A stretch of DNA of 64,000 bases from Mariprofundus ferrinatatus (GCF_002795825.1 NZ_CP018800.1:1982001-2046000), one strand, 5' to 3'. Positions 1 through 8,221 are shown, numbered from the stretch's first letter. A program made the numbers and translations. The notes: a model not told the origin generated them from the letters alone.

Positions 1-672
1 CGCAAACTGCGGTACCGGCAGTCCGAGCGCCTGGTAGAGCTGAATCTGGCGCGGCGTGTTGTTCAGGTGATCCGAACCGCGCACCACGTGGGTGATCCCC
101 ATCGCGGCATCGTCGGCCACCACGGCGAGATTGTAGGTCGGCGTACCATCGGTGCGCAGAAGAATCAGGTCATCAAGCTCCGCATTGGGAAAACTCACAT
201 TGCCCAGAACCAGATCGTTAACAATGGTCTCCCCCTCATCCGGCGAGCGGAAACGGACGACGAATGGAGCGCCTGCAGGACGATCAGAGCGATGACGACA
301 GCGGCCGTCATACATCGGCTTCTTGCCCGCAGCACGCTGTGCTTCACGCATCTCGTCCAGCTCCACTTTCGAGCAGTAGCAGCGGTAGGCATGCCCCTCC
401 TCGATCAGCTGATCAACAGCAACCACATGTTCCGCCTGACGCGCCGCCTGAAATACCGGCTCACCATCCCAGTCCAGACCAAGCCACTTCAGGCCGTCGA
501 GGATCACCTCTGTAGCCTCGTCTGTGGAGCGTTCGCGATCGGTATCCTCGATACGCAGCACAAACTGGCCGCCGTGATGGCGGGCATAGAGCCACGCAAA
601 CAGTGCAGTTCGGGCGCCGCCGATATGCAGCATACCGGTCGGTGACGGGGCGAAACGGGTGCGGACGGTCAT
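1..672 (-). CDS. gltX: Glutamyl-tRNA synthetase, N-terminal part (runs off window)
   Basis: Charges tRNA-Glu with glutamate in the cytoplasm. The visible 224 residues begin [13 protein letters not shown] and carry the class I HIGH-type signature HIGGART at residues 16-22, which binds ATP. The paired cysteines of a YRCYCS motif and a later YDGRCR motif match the zinc site of bacterial GluRS. The reading frame is open to the left edge, so the KMSKS loop and anticodon-binding domain lie outside. The ATG at 670-672 has an AGGAGAAG Shine-Dalgarno just upstream. A GlnRS or GluQ-RS paralogue is less likely, because GluQ-RS is short and the full N-terminal order here fits GltX. Confidence 0.95.
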   Translation of the reverse strand, partial: MTVRTRFAPSPTGMLHIGGARTALFAWLYARHHGGQFVLRIEDTDRERSTDEATEVILDGLKWLGLDWDGEPVFQAARQAEHVVAVDQLIEEGHAYRCYCSKVELDEMREAQRAAGKKPMYDGRCRHRSDRPAGAPFVVRFRSPDEGETIVNDLVLGNVSFPNAELDDLILLRTDGTPTYNLAVVADDAAMGITHVVRGSDHLNNTPRQIQLYQALGLPVPQFA

Positions 673-817
673 GAACTTCTCCTAAAAGCTGATCTTTCAA
701 TAGATGGGGCGGCGCAGGATAACCGGAACAGTTCAAGATATGTAGAGGCAGGCACACATTTGCCACGCCAAAAAAAAGCGTGTTAACGTTCGCATCCATT
801 TCACAGGAGCGATTACC

Positions 818-934
818 ATGAGCGACAAAAAACATGATCAGGAAGACCCGGTAAAGCGATATATTGGCATTTTTCTGTTTCTGGCCGGATTTCTTATGCT
901 CGGCTTTGCCATCAACGGCTTCCTGAACTCTTAA
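818..934 (+). CDS. Small single-span membrane protein, 38 aa
   Basis: A 38-residue frame starting MSDKKHDQEDP has a charged N-terminus followed by one hydrophobic helix (about residues 15-37, YIGIFLFLAGFLMLGFAI). An AGGAG Shine-Dalgarno at 805-809 sits 8 nt before the ATG, which is the main reason to believe it is translated. It lies alone in the gap between divergently placed gltX and convergent cmoM, and its stop overlaps the cmoM stop by a few bases. I recognise no family. A chance frame is possible, but the ribosome site and clean membrane helix argue against it. Confidence 0.55.
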   Translation: MSDKKHDQEDPVKRYIGIFLFLAGFLMLGFAINGFLNS

Positions 935-1713
935 CTCTCCCGCTTCTGTGCGATCAGATGCAGGTAGCGCCCCATATGCAGGTAGGGCTCATGCTGCGCA
1001 TACTTGAGTTCGATGCGAACCACCTCTTCGACAGCCCTCTCCTCGCGCATCTTACGATCCATATAGTCATAAATCACGCGGACCCCTGCGCGACTTAGCG
1101 TTTCAAAACCGCAGGCCTCGAGCCAGCCCTGAACTTCCTCAAGACAGAGCGGATGATAAGGGGTCAACCCGCCCTCTTCTCCCTGCAGATCATCACTCTC
1201 CGCCTTGCGCCAGTTGCCACGGATCAGATTACGGAACACCAGTGCATCCCGGTTGTAGAACATGAGCGACAGATCACCCCCCTGCCGGATCACTCCGAGC
1301 AGCTTCTCAAGCGTCTGTTTGGGCTCGGCCAGCCACTCAAGTACGGCATGGAAAAGCACCAGGTCAAACTGCCCCAGCTCTTTTTCATTCAGCTCCTGCA
1401 CAGAGCCGTGTATGAATCGGACATCCACATCAGGCAACTTTTCAGCAAACAGCGCCCGTGATTCCGCGACCATTTTTTCTGACAGGTCCGACAGCACCAG
1501 TTCATGGCCAAGCTCTGCCAGTCTTAAGCCCATCTGCCCCAGCCCGCAGCCTGCATCGAGAATGCGCAGCCTCTTTCCTGAACTCAGCTGCGGAAGCGTC
1601 TGCAAAAGATGCTGCCAGACAATGGCCAGCCGCACCTCGCCCTTGGCACTGCCATAGATATTGCGTGCAAAACGGATGGCCAGGTCATCAAAATTTCGAT
1701 CGTGCTGAATCAT
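931..1713 (-). CDS. cmoM: tRNA 5-carboxymethoxyuridine methyltransferase
   Basis: A SAM-dependent methyltransferase that makes the methyl ester of cmo5U34 at the wobble position of certain tRNAs. The N-terminal DRNFDD, the NIYGSAKGE stretch, motif I LDAGCGLGQ, the LILFHAVLEW-like motif (here LVLFHAVLEWLAEP) and SLMFYNRDAL follow the E. coli CmoM (SmtA) sequence closely, as do length (260 aa) and the C-terminal GRYLHLIAQK. The start is set at the ATG before IQHDRNFDD, where homology begins. An in-frame ATG eight codons upstream (1737) is possible but has a poorly placed Shine-Dalgarno. It stands alone. Confidence 0.88.
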   Translation of the reverse strand: MIQHDRNFDDLAIRFARNIYGSAKGEVRLAIVWQHLLQTLPQLSSGKRLRILDAGCGLGQMGLRLAELGHELVLSDLSEKMVAESRALFAEKLPDVDVRFIHGSVQELNEKELGQFDLVLFHAVLEWLAEPKQTLEKLLGVIRQGGDLSLMFYNRDALVFRNLIRGNWRKAESDDLQGEEGGLTPYHPLCLEEVQGWLEACGFETLSRAGVRVIYDYMDRKMREERAVEEVVRIELKYAQHEPYLHMGRYLHLIAQKRES

Positions 1714-1847
1714 ATGCCTCCGCGCGTTTCCTGCCATTCACTATGAAGTGACTCCACAATATTGCCAAGGTCTGAATTGTGTCCTATAAAAAGATAGTCA
1801 GGAATGAAAATATCGCATGTACGCGAATCACCCGCAGAGGCACGAAC

Positions 1848-2018
1848 GTGAACGAACAGTACTTAATAGACAGCAAAGAAGAGGAGAAGAGGCGCGAAGC
1901 ATGGGAGCAGAGCCTGAATAAGAACAACTTGGAAACCTATACCAGACCGGATTTTCTGAGCATCGGCCTGATGCTGGCGTTGATTGTTGTATTCGGCATC
2001 GTGGCAGTAGCAGCATAA
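1848..2018 (+). CDS. Small membrane protein of unknown function, 56 aa
   Basis: A short protein with a charged, Glu/Lys-rich first half (EQYLIDSKEEEKRREAWEQ) and one C-terminal hydrophobic helix (about 38-56). I take the GTG at 1848 as start because AGAGG (1836-1840) lies 7 nt upstream. An in-frame ATG at 1779 would add 23 residues without a ribosome site. A strong terminator follows at 2041, so it is probably a monocistronic unit. No family recognised. Confidence 0.55.
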   Translation: MNEQYLIDSKEEEKRREAWEQSLNKNNLETYTRPDFLSIGLMLALIVVFGIVAVAA

Positions 2019-2040
2019 CCATTACCCCCTTCCAATGACA

Positions 2041-2066
2041 GGCCTGCAAATATGCAGGCCTTTTTC
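2041..2066 (+). terminator. Rho-independent terminator
   Basis: Perfect 8-bp stem (ggcctgca/tgcaggcc) with a 4-nt loop followed by a T run. It ends the small membrane protein gene and separates it from ydbH. Confidence 0.85.
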
Positions 2067-2152
2067 ATGCAGCGAGCAAGCCTTCAAGTTGGCAGGCCGG
2101 ATATTAAGCAGCAATTTTCCACCATGCAGAGCAACTCTCGCGATACTCTCCG

Positions 2153-2181
2153 CTGGCCAAGCCGGCACTTTGTAGTAAAAT
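2153..2181 (+). promoter_or_regulatory. Putative promoter giving a leaderless ydbH transcript
   Basis: A TAAAAT hexamer at 2176-2181 resembles a -10 box (5 of 6 to consensus). It ends 6 nt before the ydbH ATG, so transcription would start at about the start codon. The -35 position (CTGGCC at 2153) is weak. There is no Shine-Dalgarno before ydbH. The same -10 to ATG distance is seen at mlaF, slt and srkA. Confidence 0.4.
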
Positions 2182-2187
2182 CATAAC

Positions 2188-4578
2188 ATGCGCTGGAGAA
2201 CAACCCTCACCGCCATAACCGGATTCGTGATCCTGATGATCGCGACAGCGTGGCTTACAGCCCCGTGGTGGCTGGCCGTGGTCGCGCGCGATCAATTTGC
2301 CGGTTACGGCTTCACTGTCAAAGCCATTGAGATCGACCGGGTTGGACTGCATGGGAGCCGGCTTGCAAGGCTTCACATCAGGCAGAGCAGCGGAGACATT
2401 GAGGCGGATATTGATACCCTATCCCTCACTTATTCGCTGTCGCGGCTTCTGAGCGGGCAACTTGACGGGCTCTCTATCGCCAATCTGCAGCTATCCCTTC
2501 ACCCTGCATCTCAAAAAACCGATGCTGGCGTAGTACTGTTTGCACCGGCCGCTCTTATGACAGCAGTGCCCGTTGACCGGATAGAGATCAGCAAGATCAG
2601 TATGCGAAGGCTGGATAGTGAAGGTACGCTGCTGCAGGAGCTGGCCGGCAAGGCGCACTTGCAAGAAGGTATTCTCGCCATCGAGCTGGGTGAGCCGTAT
2701 GGAGAAAACCCGCTGCAGGCGCGCTTCACCATGGATGAGAAAGGGGCTCTGCAGGCGCTGCTCAGACGTGGTGACAGGGAGATGCTGCGGATTGATACCG
2801 TAGTCCGCGAGCAGGCGGGGCAACTCTCCATCAAGGGTGAGCTGCAGGCCGAACTGGCGCCTCTCGATCGGGAGGCAAGGCAGTGGGTCGAGCTGCCCGA
2901 CTATCAGTTGCGCGGAAATCTTCACGCCAGCTGGAGCGGCCACCTCCCGACCAACAGGCCTGTCGATGCTCAAACAGTGCGAACGCTGCTGCATTTCACT
3001 GCAACCGTAGCGCTGGATGCGGAGGCAGTGACTGCGAAAGAGTCCCATGCCCTGCTGCTAAACAGCACCATAGATTATGAGAGAGGCTCAGGAAGCTGGA
3101 GCATTGCTGACAACTCAAGGCTAGTGCTTGCCTCTGGCCGCCAGCACACCCGGTTCACCCCGGCATCTGCTGCCGGCACCTTTGCATTGCATGAATATGG
3201 CTGGCATTTCGGCATCAATCAGAGTGCGGCACTGCACGCATCCAATCTGCAACTGGATGATCTCTCTCTGAACAAGGGGAGCCTAAAACTGCTGCAGCCG
3301 CTGAAGCTGACGCTGGTGGATGAAAAGCCCGTACAGCTCGAGACCCCGGCATCCATCACTGTGCAGGCGCCACAGATCCGCTCAGGAAAAAACAGCATCT
3401 ACACCAGCTCGATCAGAGTTGATCTTCACGCCGGCGCACTGACATCACCCAGGGGCAACTTCTCACTGCAGGGGTTAAGGCTGGCAACAGATTCACTGAC
3501 ACTGCCCGACAGCGCTCTTACGGGCAGTTTTGATCTCTCACACGATCCGGCAACCGCATCGGGCAAGCTGGAAAGCCGGGACAACAACATAAGGCTTAAA
3601 TGGCAGCTCACTCATCTATTGGATGATCGCCGCGGCACTCTCAACTACACCCTGCAGCCCCTGTCGCTGGGCCCTGATGGCTTTGACATCTCCAGACTGA
3701 CTGGCGGCAAGGATGAGTACGCCCTGCAGTCGGGTCAGGTTTCAGGCAAGGGGACACTTTCTTGGCGGGGTAGCAAGCGGGAGTGGCAGCTGCATAACCG
3801 ATCAGACATTGACGTTGCAGCACTGCAGGGCTTCTACAAGAGCAACACCTTTTCCGGCCTCAGTGGCCACCTGATGATGGGCGTCGGAGAGCAGGCGATA
3901 AACCTCTCATCAGATAACCTCGTCGTCGGGGAGATCAATACCGGCATTCCTGTCCGCAACCTTTCAATGCGTACGGATGTGAGCTATCCATTCAAAGGTC
4001 CTGCGATAATCCTTATAAGCAGACTGCAGGCTGATGCTCTGGGCGGCCATATCTCAAGCGAGAAGATCGACATCAACCTGAAGCGTTCCAGCAACCCGTT
4101 CGTGGTAAGGCTTGACCGGCTGGATGCGAAACAGATCGCCGAAATCCAGGCACAGGAGGGGCTCTACGCTGACGGCACGCTGGATGGCACGCTGCCGTTT
4201 GACTGGACGAAGAATGGAATACGACTGATTCAGGGCAGACTCACTGCCCGCGATCCCGGTGGCGTTATCCGTTATCTCGGCTCCGAATCGATTCGCAGCC
4301 TTGCTGCGAGCGACCAGATGACAAAAATGGCACTGGATATCCTCAGCGACCTGCGTTACTGGAAGCTTGATATCGGTGTCGATGCAGATCAGAGCGGTCA
4401 GATGATGCTGCATATCGAACTGAAGGGGAAGAACCCCGGCTACGAGAACGGCAGACCCGTCGAGTTCAATTTCAACATCGAGCAGAATGTGCTCAAGCTG
4501 CTCTACAGCCTGCGCATGGCCGACGAGATTGGAGGACGGCTTGAGAAGCGGATGCAGAAAAAACTGCAGAAGCAGTAA
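2188..4578 (+). CDS. ydbH: YdbH-family intermembrane phospholipid transport protein (AsmA-like)
   Basis: A 796-residue protein with one N-terminal membrane helix (about residues 7-30) followed by a long beta-rich periplasmic region with weak repeats, as expected for AsmA-like bridge proteins that carry phospholipids between inner and outer membranes. Identification as YdbH rests on the C-terminal domain (DGTLPFDWTKNGI, GGVIRYLG, FNFNIEQNVLKLLYSLRMAD) and above all on the two genes that follow, which match YnbE and YdbL. E. coli YdbH is slightly longer. No Shine-Dalgarno precedes the ATG; see the putative leaderless promoter. The operon ends at the terminator at 5231. Confidence 0.85.
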   Translation: MRWRTTLTAITGFVILMIATAWLTAPWWLAVVARDQFAGYGFTVKAIEIDRVGLHGSRLARLHIRQSSGDIEADIDTLSLTYSLSRLLSGQLDGLSIANLQLSLHPASQKTDAGVVLFAPAALMTAVPVDRIEISKISMRRLDSEGTLLQELAGKAHLQEGILAIELGEPYGENPLQARFTMDEKGALQALLRRGDREMLRIDTVVREQAGQLSIKGELQAELAPLDREARQWVELPDYQLRGNLHASWSGHLPTNRPVDAQTVRTLLHFTATVALDAEAVTAKESHALLLNSTIDYERGSGSWSIADNSRLVLASGRQHTRFTPASAAGTFALHEYGWHFGINQSAALHASNLQLDDLSLNKGSLKLLQPLKLTLVDEKPVQLETPASITVQAPQIRSGKNSIYTSSIRVDLHAGALTSPRGNFSLQGLRLATDSLTLPDSALTGSFDLSHDPATASGKLESRDNNIRLKWQLTHLLDDRRGTLNYTLQPLSLGPDGFDISRLTGGKDEYALQSGQVSGKGTLSWRGSKREWQLHNRSDIDVAALQGFYKSNTFSGLSGHLMMGVGEQAINLSSDNLVVGEINTGIPVRNLSMRTDVSYPFKGPAIILISRLQADALGGHISSEKIDINLKRSSNPFVVRLDRLDAKQIAEIQAQEGLYADGTLDGTLPFDWTKNGIRLIQGRLTARDPGGVIRYLGSESIRSLAASDQMTKMALDILSDLRYWKLDIGVDADQSGQMMLHIELKGKNPGYENGRPVEFNFNIEQNVLKLLYSLRMADEIGGRLEKRMQKKLQKQ

Positions 4579-4653
4579 TATCTGCACGTGGACGAAGCGA
4601 AATATTGCGTCTATGCTGCTAAATGAAAGCTGAATAACCCAAGAGGTATGTGT

Positions 4654-4851
4654 ATGCGATATGACTGGCGCGCGTTTCTCATGATGGCAGGGCTTCTCGC
4701 CTCCCTTTCGGCATGCAATCCGACCGTAAAGGTCGAGGCGCCGGATAAACCCATCACCATTAACATGAACATCAAGATCGAGCACGAGATTCGTGTGAAG
4801 GTCGAAAAAGATCTCGAAAACGTCCTGTCTGAAGACAGCGGCCTGTTTTGA
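4654..4851 (+). CDS. ynbE: YnbE-type outer-membrane lipoprotein
   Basis: A 65-residue lipoprotein: an N-terminal hydrophobic helix ends in the lipobox LSAC (Cys21), followed by a short strand-forming tail (PDKPITINMNIKIEHEIRVKVEKDL). YnbE is known to cap the beta-groove of YdbH at the outer membrane. The ATG at 4654 is preferred over that at 4648, because AAGAGG at 4641-4646 is correctly spaced only for the former. It lies between ydbH and ydbL in the same order as in E. coli. Confidence 0.88.
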   Translation: MRYDWRAFLMMAGLLASLSACNPTVKVEAPDKPITINMNIKIEHEIRVKVEKDLENVLSEDSGLF

Positions 4852-4865
4852 ACAAGGAGTGTGAC

Positions 4866-5216
4866 GTGAAAGGCAAATTTATATTATTCCGTTTACTGGC
4901 CATTCTTGTGATGAGCTTCTCTGTAGCCGGCCTGAATGCCACAACGGCCTGGTCGGCCGACCTGCAGTCGGCCAAGGCTGCCGGACAGGTCGGTGAAAAG
5001 CCCGATGGTTACCTCGGCATTGTCAGCGGCGGCCCGGGCGTGGCGGGCATGGTTCAGGACATCAACCAGAAACGGCGTGCAGCCTATCAGAATATTGCCC
5101 GCAAGAACGGCACCAGCCTTCAGGCTGTTGAGCAGCTGGCCGGCAGAAAGGCGATCGATAAAACCCCGCCCGGTCAGTATGTCATGACCCCTTCCGGACA
5201 ATGGGTCCGAAAGTAG
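4866..5216 (+). CDS. ydbL: YdbL-family periplasmic protein (DUF1318)
   Basis: A 116-residue secreted protein with a signal peptide ending near ATTAWSA. The mature part contains the DUF1318 features GEKPDGYLGIV and NQKRRAAYQNIAR, then a conserved C-terminal GQYVMTPSGQWVRK. In E. coli YdbL acts in the periplasm to regulate the YdbH-YnbE bridge. The start is the GTG at 4866, with AAGGAG at 4854-4859. An upstream TTG in frame would overlap ynbE and has no ribosome site. Confidence 0.87.
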   Translation: MKGKFILFRLLAILVMSFSVAGLNATTAWSADLQSAKAAGQVGEKPDGYLGIVSGGPGVAGMVQDINQKRRAAYQNIARKNGTSLQAVEQLAGRKAIDKTPPGQYVMTPSGQWVRK

Positions 5217-5230
5217 CCCTTTTAAACAGA

Positions 5231-5263
5231 AAGAGGCCCTGCAAACGCAGGGCCTCTTCTTTT
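5231..5263 (+). terminator. Rho-independent terminator of ydbH-ynbE-ydbL
   Basis: A perfect 12-bp stem (aagaggccctgc with its complement), AAAC loop and a T-rich tail. The IS30 element begins about 20 bp downstream. Confidence 0.9.
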
Positions 5264-5283
5264 ATCGGATGGCTGTGTTCGGC

Positions 5284-5310
5284 GGTGATCTCAACTGATC
5301 GTTGCAACAC
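5284..5310 (+). repeat. IS30 left inverted repeat
   Basis: 27-bp end starting GGTGATCTCAACTGATC; pairs with 6484-6510 in inverted orientation. Confidence 0.75.
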
Positions 5311-5342
5311 TTTATCTAGAATAATGAGATGGAGTGTTAGCC

Positions 5343-6503
5343 ATGAAGCAACGACGTCGGATTTACTACTCAGAAACTCAACGAGCTGAGATTTGGGATC
5401 GTTGGAAGCGAGGAGAATCTCAAGGCTCGATCGGCAAGAGATTTGATCGGGCCTCATCTTCTATTTACACCGTATTGTGTCCAACCGGTGGCATACGCCC
5501 TGTGCCAAGAAAGCGCGCTGAAACTTCGCTTACGCTTTCCGAGCGTGAAGAAATATCGCGAGGTCTTTCTGCCAAGCAGTCGATACGATGGATTGCCAAA
5601 CAATTGAATCGTTCGCCGTCGACAATTAGCAGAGAAATTCAAAGGAATGGTGGCATCCGAGCCTATCGGGCAGCCAAGGCTGATAAGTTGGCCTGGGAGA
5701 GAGCGCATCGCCCCAAACCATGTAAGCTGGCTATGAACAATGAGTTGAGGGATGCTGTCTCCATCAAGCTGGAACTGGAGTGGTCTCCGCAGCAAATATC
5801 CGGCTGGTTGAGACGGGAATATCCGGAGAATGATGGCATGCAGGTATCGCATGAAACGATCTATAAAACCCTATTCATACAGGCCAGAGGGGCACTGAAA
5901 AAAGAGTTGCAACAGCATCTTCGCTCCAAGCGCGCCATCCGCAGATCGCTTCATGCGGGCAAGGAGTACAATAAACCTGGCCAGATACCGGACATGGTCT
6001 CGATCAGAGAGCGTCCGGGCTCTGCCGAGGACCGCGCGCTTCCCGGTCACTGGGAAGGCGATTTGATTGCTGGCTCAAACAACAGCTATATCGCCACGCT
6101 AGTGGAGAGACAAACACGGTATGTCATGTTGCTCAAAGTGGCCGACAGAAAAACTGAGACAGTGATCAATGCGTTAATCGAACATGCCAAGAGACTGCCG
6201 GATGAGCTGTATAAATCTCTGGCTTGGGATCGGGGCAAAGAAATGACCGATCACAAACGCTTTACCCTGGCTACCGACATCAAGGTCTACTTCTGTGATC
6301 CGAGTAGCCCGTGGCAGCGTGGTTCCAATGAAAACACTAATAGGCTACTGCGCCAGTATTTCCCGAAAAGAACCGACTTATCGATTCACTCACAAGAGCA
6401 CCTGGATATGATCGCCAGGCGCCTCAATGAGCGTCCAAGGCAGACGTTGAATTTTGAAACGCCGGCAGAGAGATTTGATGCATGTGTTGCAGCGACCGCT
6501 TGA
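5343..6503 (+). CDS. IS30-family transposase
   Basis: A 386-residue DDE transposase. An N-terminal helix-turn-helix region (YYSETQRAEIWDRW; later IAKQLNRSPSTISREIQRN) binds the IS ends. The catalytic core shows the first Asp in GHWEGDLI, the second in LAWDRGKE and the Glu in SNENTNRLLRQYFPK, the classic IS30 DDE pattern. The frame is uninterrupted, so the enzyme could be active. The ATG at 5343 has GGAG at 5331-5334; an upstream GTG at 5334 overlaps that site. The stop codon lies inside the right inverted repeat. Confidence 0.95.
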   Translation: MKQRRRIYYSETQRAEIWDRWKRGESQGSIGKRFDRASSSIYTVLCPTGGIRPVPRKRAETSLTLSEREEISRGLSAKQSIRWIAKQLNRSPSTISREIQRNGGIRAYRAAKADKLAWERAHRPKPCKLAMNNELRDAVSIKLELEWSPQQISGWLRREYPENDGMQVSHETIYKTLFIQARGALKKELQQHLRSKRAIRRSLHAGKEYNKPGQIPDMVSIRERPGSAEDRALPGHWEGDLIAGSNNSYIATLVERQTRYVMLLKVADRKTETVINALIEHAKRLPDELYKSLAWDRGKEMTDHKRFTLATDIKVYFCDPSSPWQRGSNENTNRLLRQYFPKRTDLSIHSQEHLDMIARRLNERPRQTLNFETPAERFDACVAATA

Positions 6504-6510
6504 GACCGCT
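6484..6510 (-). repeat. IS30 right inverted repeat
   Basis: 27-bp end, complementary copy of 5284-5310 with eight mismatches. It overlaps the last codons of the transposase. Confidence 0.75.
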
Positions 6511-6546
6511 GCCAACAACGGTCATTCGGATGTGATTTTCTTAGAA

Positions 6547-7074
6547 TTATGCGTTTGCAACTCCGCCGATAAGCACTAGCAAAAAGGTTAAGATGAACAG
6601 CACAACACCTGCCCATTTCACCCACATATGGACTCCTCCAGATTGATTCAAGGCAAAAGCAATACGTCCCTCATCTTGTAAGAGGAGGCATTCATTGATT
6701 TTTTTATTTACATGCTTGTGGTAGTAAGAATTTCCAAAAACACCGGCAATTATTCCTACTGGCAACCAAATAAACCAATTTAGTATAGGAATGAAACTCA
6801 ATAATAGAATGGTTACGCCAGGACCGTACATTTTTCGGTATAATAGCCAAGGCCCAGGGAAGAAAAAGGCAGGCCAATTCCAACTTGGAATCATGCCACC
6901 TCCTCTATTATTAAACATAGTAAACTTTCCAAGGTAATACTGTGAGTTCTTGTCACCTAAGAATGATAAATAGTGCTCATTTTTTCGGCTGTCACTATCC
7001 ATATTCGATTGATCTATTTTCTGAATATCGCCATCTATATTTGGCTTCATAGCATCCACGGCTGCATCAGGCAT
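6547..7074 (-). CDS. DUF2628-like membrane protein
   Basis: A 175-residue protein. A polar N-terminal third rich in Asp, Asn and Ser is followed by the DUF2628 signature PSWNWPAFFFPGPWLLYRKMY, two closely spaced membrane helices (about 85-112), a short helix with YYHKHVNKKI and a C-terminal helix (about 150-175). Function is unknown for the family. The gene is much more AT-rich than its surroundings and sits next to an IS30 element, suggesting horizontal origin. A run of ten G (sense strand) lies 5-14 nt before the ATG, in the ribosome-site region. Confidence 0.7.
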   Translation of the reverse strand: MPDAAVDAMKPNIDGDIQKIDQSNMDSDSRKNEHYLSFLGDKNSQYYLGKFTMFNNRGGGMIPSWNWPAFFFPGPWLLYRKMYGPGVTILLLSFIPILNWFIWLPVGIIAGVFGNSYYHKHVNKKINECLLLQDEGRIAFALNQSGGVHMWVKWAGVVLFILTFLLVLIGGVANA

Positions 7075-7079
7075 CTTCT

Positions 7080-7089
7080 CCCCCCCCCC
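7080..7089 (-). repeat. G10 homopolymer upstream of the DUF2628-like gene
   Basis: Ten consecutive C on the + strand (G on the coding strand), ending 5 nt before the start codon and forming part of the apparent Shine-Dalgarno (GGGGAG). Length variation here would change ribosome-site spacing. A sequencing miscount is also possible. Confidence 0.7.
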
Positions 7090-7190
7090 TTGATGAATAT
7101 AAGTGTCATACCTCTAAAGCATGACAATTGAATCTTAATAAAGCACATCTTATCAGATTATCAAGATTAGCTATTGATAACATGTCTGAC

Positions 7191-7212
7191 TTAAAGGGGA
7201 CGCTACCCTTTT
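7191..7212. repeat. Short palindrome resembling RAYT-associated REP-type repeats
   Basis: TTAAAGGGGACGCTACCCTT followed by TT: AAAGGG pairs with CCCTTT around a short loop. This is like the solitary AAAGGGGAC-type palindromes that REP-associated tyrosine transposases scatter in many proteobacteria. Only one copy is visible in the window. Confidence 0.35.
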
Positions 7213-7254
7213 GTGAATGTCCGGAGCTGGCCGGAAAAGGACACTCAGGAAAAA

Positions 7255-7282
7255 GAAAGGCCCGCATATAGCGGGCCTTTTC
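7255..7282 (-). terminator. Rho-independent terminator of ilvE
   Basis: Stem aaaggcccgc/gcgggccttt with loop atata, followed on the minus strand by a T-rich tail. It lies about 20 bp past the ilvE stop. Confidence 0.8.
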
Positions 7283-7300
7283 ATTGCGTAAGGAGTTGAA

Positions 7301-8221
7301 TCAAACGTAAGCGAGCCAATCCTTGTGGGCGGCACTTCTGCCATGCACCACATCGAAATACTTCTTCTGCAGTACTTCAGTCACCGGACCGCGTGAACCG
7401 CAACCGATGGTGCGACCATCGAGCTCCCGGATCGGTGTAACCTCGGCTGCAGTACCGGTGAAGAAGGCTTCATCTGCGGTATAGACCTCGTCGCGGGTAA
7501 TGCGCTTCTCGCGAACCTCGTACCCCTCCTCCTCAGCCAGCTGGATGACCGTGGCGCGGGTAATACCATCGAGCGCGCTGGTCAGTTCGGGTGTATAGAT
7601 CACACCATTATAGACCATGAAGAAGTTCTCACCTGAGCCTTCGGCAACAAAACCATCCACATCGAGGAAAAGCGCCTCGTCATATCCGTCGCGCAGCGCA
7701 TCAGAGAGCGCCAGCATGGAGCTGATGTAGTTACCGTTGGCCTTCGCCTTGCACATGGCGATATTCACATGGTGACGACTGAATGATGAGGTGCGGATAC
7801 GAATCCCCTTCTCAAGCGCCTCCTGACCGAGGTATGCACCCCAGCTCCAGGCCGCAACAATGACATGCGTCTTCAGGTTATCCGCGCGCAGCCCCATCCC
7901 TTCCGAACCGTAGAACACCATCGGACGCAGGTAGGCGGAGTCCAGACCATTCTGTTTCACCGCTGCGACTTGCGCCGCATTCAGTTCATCCTTGGAGAAC
8001 GGCATCGGCATATTCATGATCTTGGCCGAGCGGAACAGGCGGTCGGTATGCTCTTCAAGGCGGAAGATCGCAGTGCCATCATCTGCGTGATAGGCACGCA
8101 CACCCTCAAAAACGCCCATGCCGTAGTGCAACGTATGCGTAAGCACATGCACCTTGGCATCACGCCAGTCCACCATCTGACCGTCAAACCAGATTAATCC
8201 ATCACGATCCGCGAAATTCAT
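7301..8221 (-). CDS. ilvE: Branched-chain amino acid aminotransferase
   Basis: A PLP-dependent class IV aminotransferase for the last step of leucine, isoleucine and valine synthesis. The 306-residue product has the usual length and starts MNFADRDGLIWFDG. Visible motifs are HTLHYGMGVFEGVRAY, the PLP lysine segment CKAKANGNY, EALFLDVDGFVAEGSGENFF and GITRATV. The start at 8221 has GAGGA about 8 nt upstream; an in-frame ATG at 8302 would add 27 non-conserved residues. It is monocistronic and divergent from mlaF. Confidence 0.96.
   Translation of the reverse strand: MNFADRDGLIWFDGQMVDWRDAKVHVLTHTLHYGMGVFEGVRAYHADDGTAIFRLEEHTDRLFRSAKIMNMPMPFSKDELNAAQVAAVKQNGLDSAYLRPMVFYGSEGMGLRADNLKTHVIVAAWSWGAYLGQEALEKGIRIRTSSFSRHHVNIAMCKAKANGNYISSMLALSDALRDGYDEALFLDVDGFVAEGSGENFFMVYNGVIYTPELTSALDGITRATVIQLAEEEGYEVREKRITRDEVYTADEAFFTGTAAEVTPIRELDGRTIGCGSRGPVTEVLQKKYFDVVHGRSAAHKDWLAYV

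Larger units (their letters stand above)
5284..6510 (+). mobile_element. IS30-family insertion sequence, apparently complete
   Basis: About 1.23 kb bounded by imperfect inverted repeats of 27 bp (left 5284-5310, right 6484-6510; 19 of 27 positions match, including TCTCAA and TGCAACAC). The ends align with the termini of the original IS30. GC dinucleotides flank both ends (5282-5283 and 6511-6512), consistent with the 2-bp target duplication usual for IS30. One intact transposase fills it. Boundaries are inferred from the repeat alignment and could be off by one or two bases. Confidence 0.82.
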
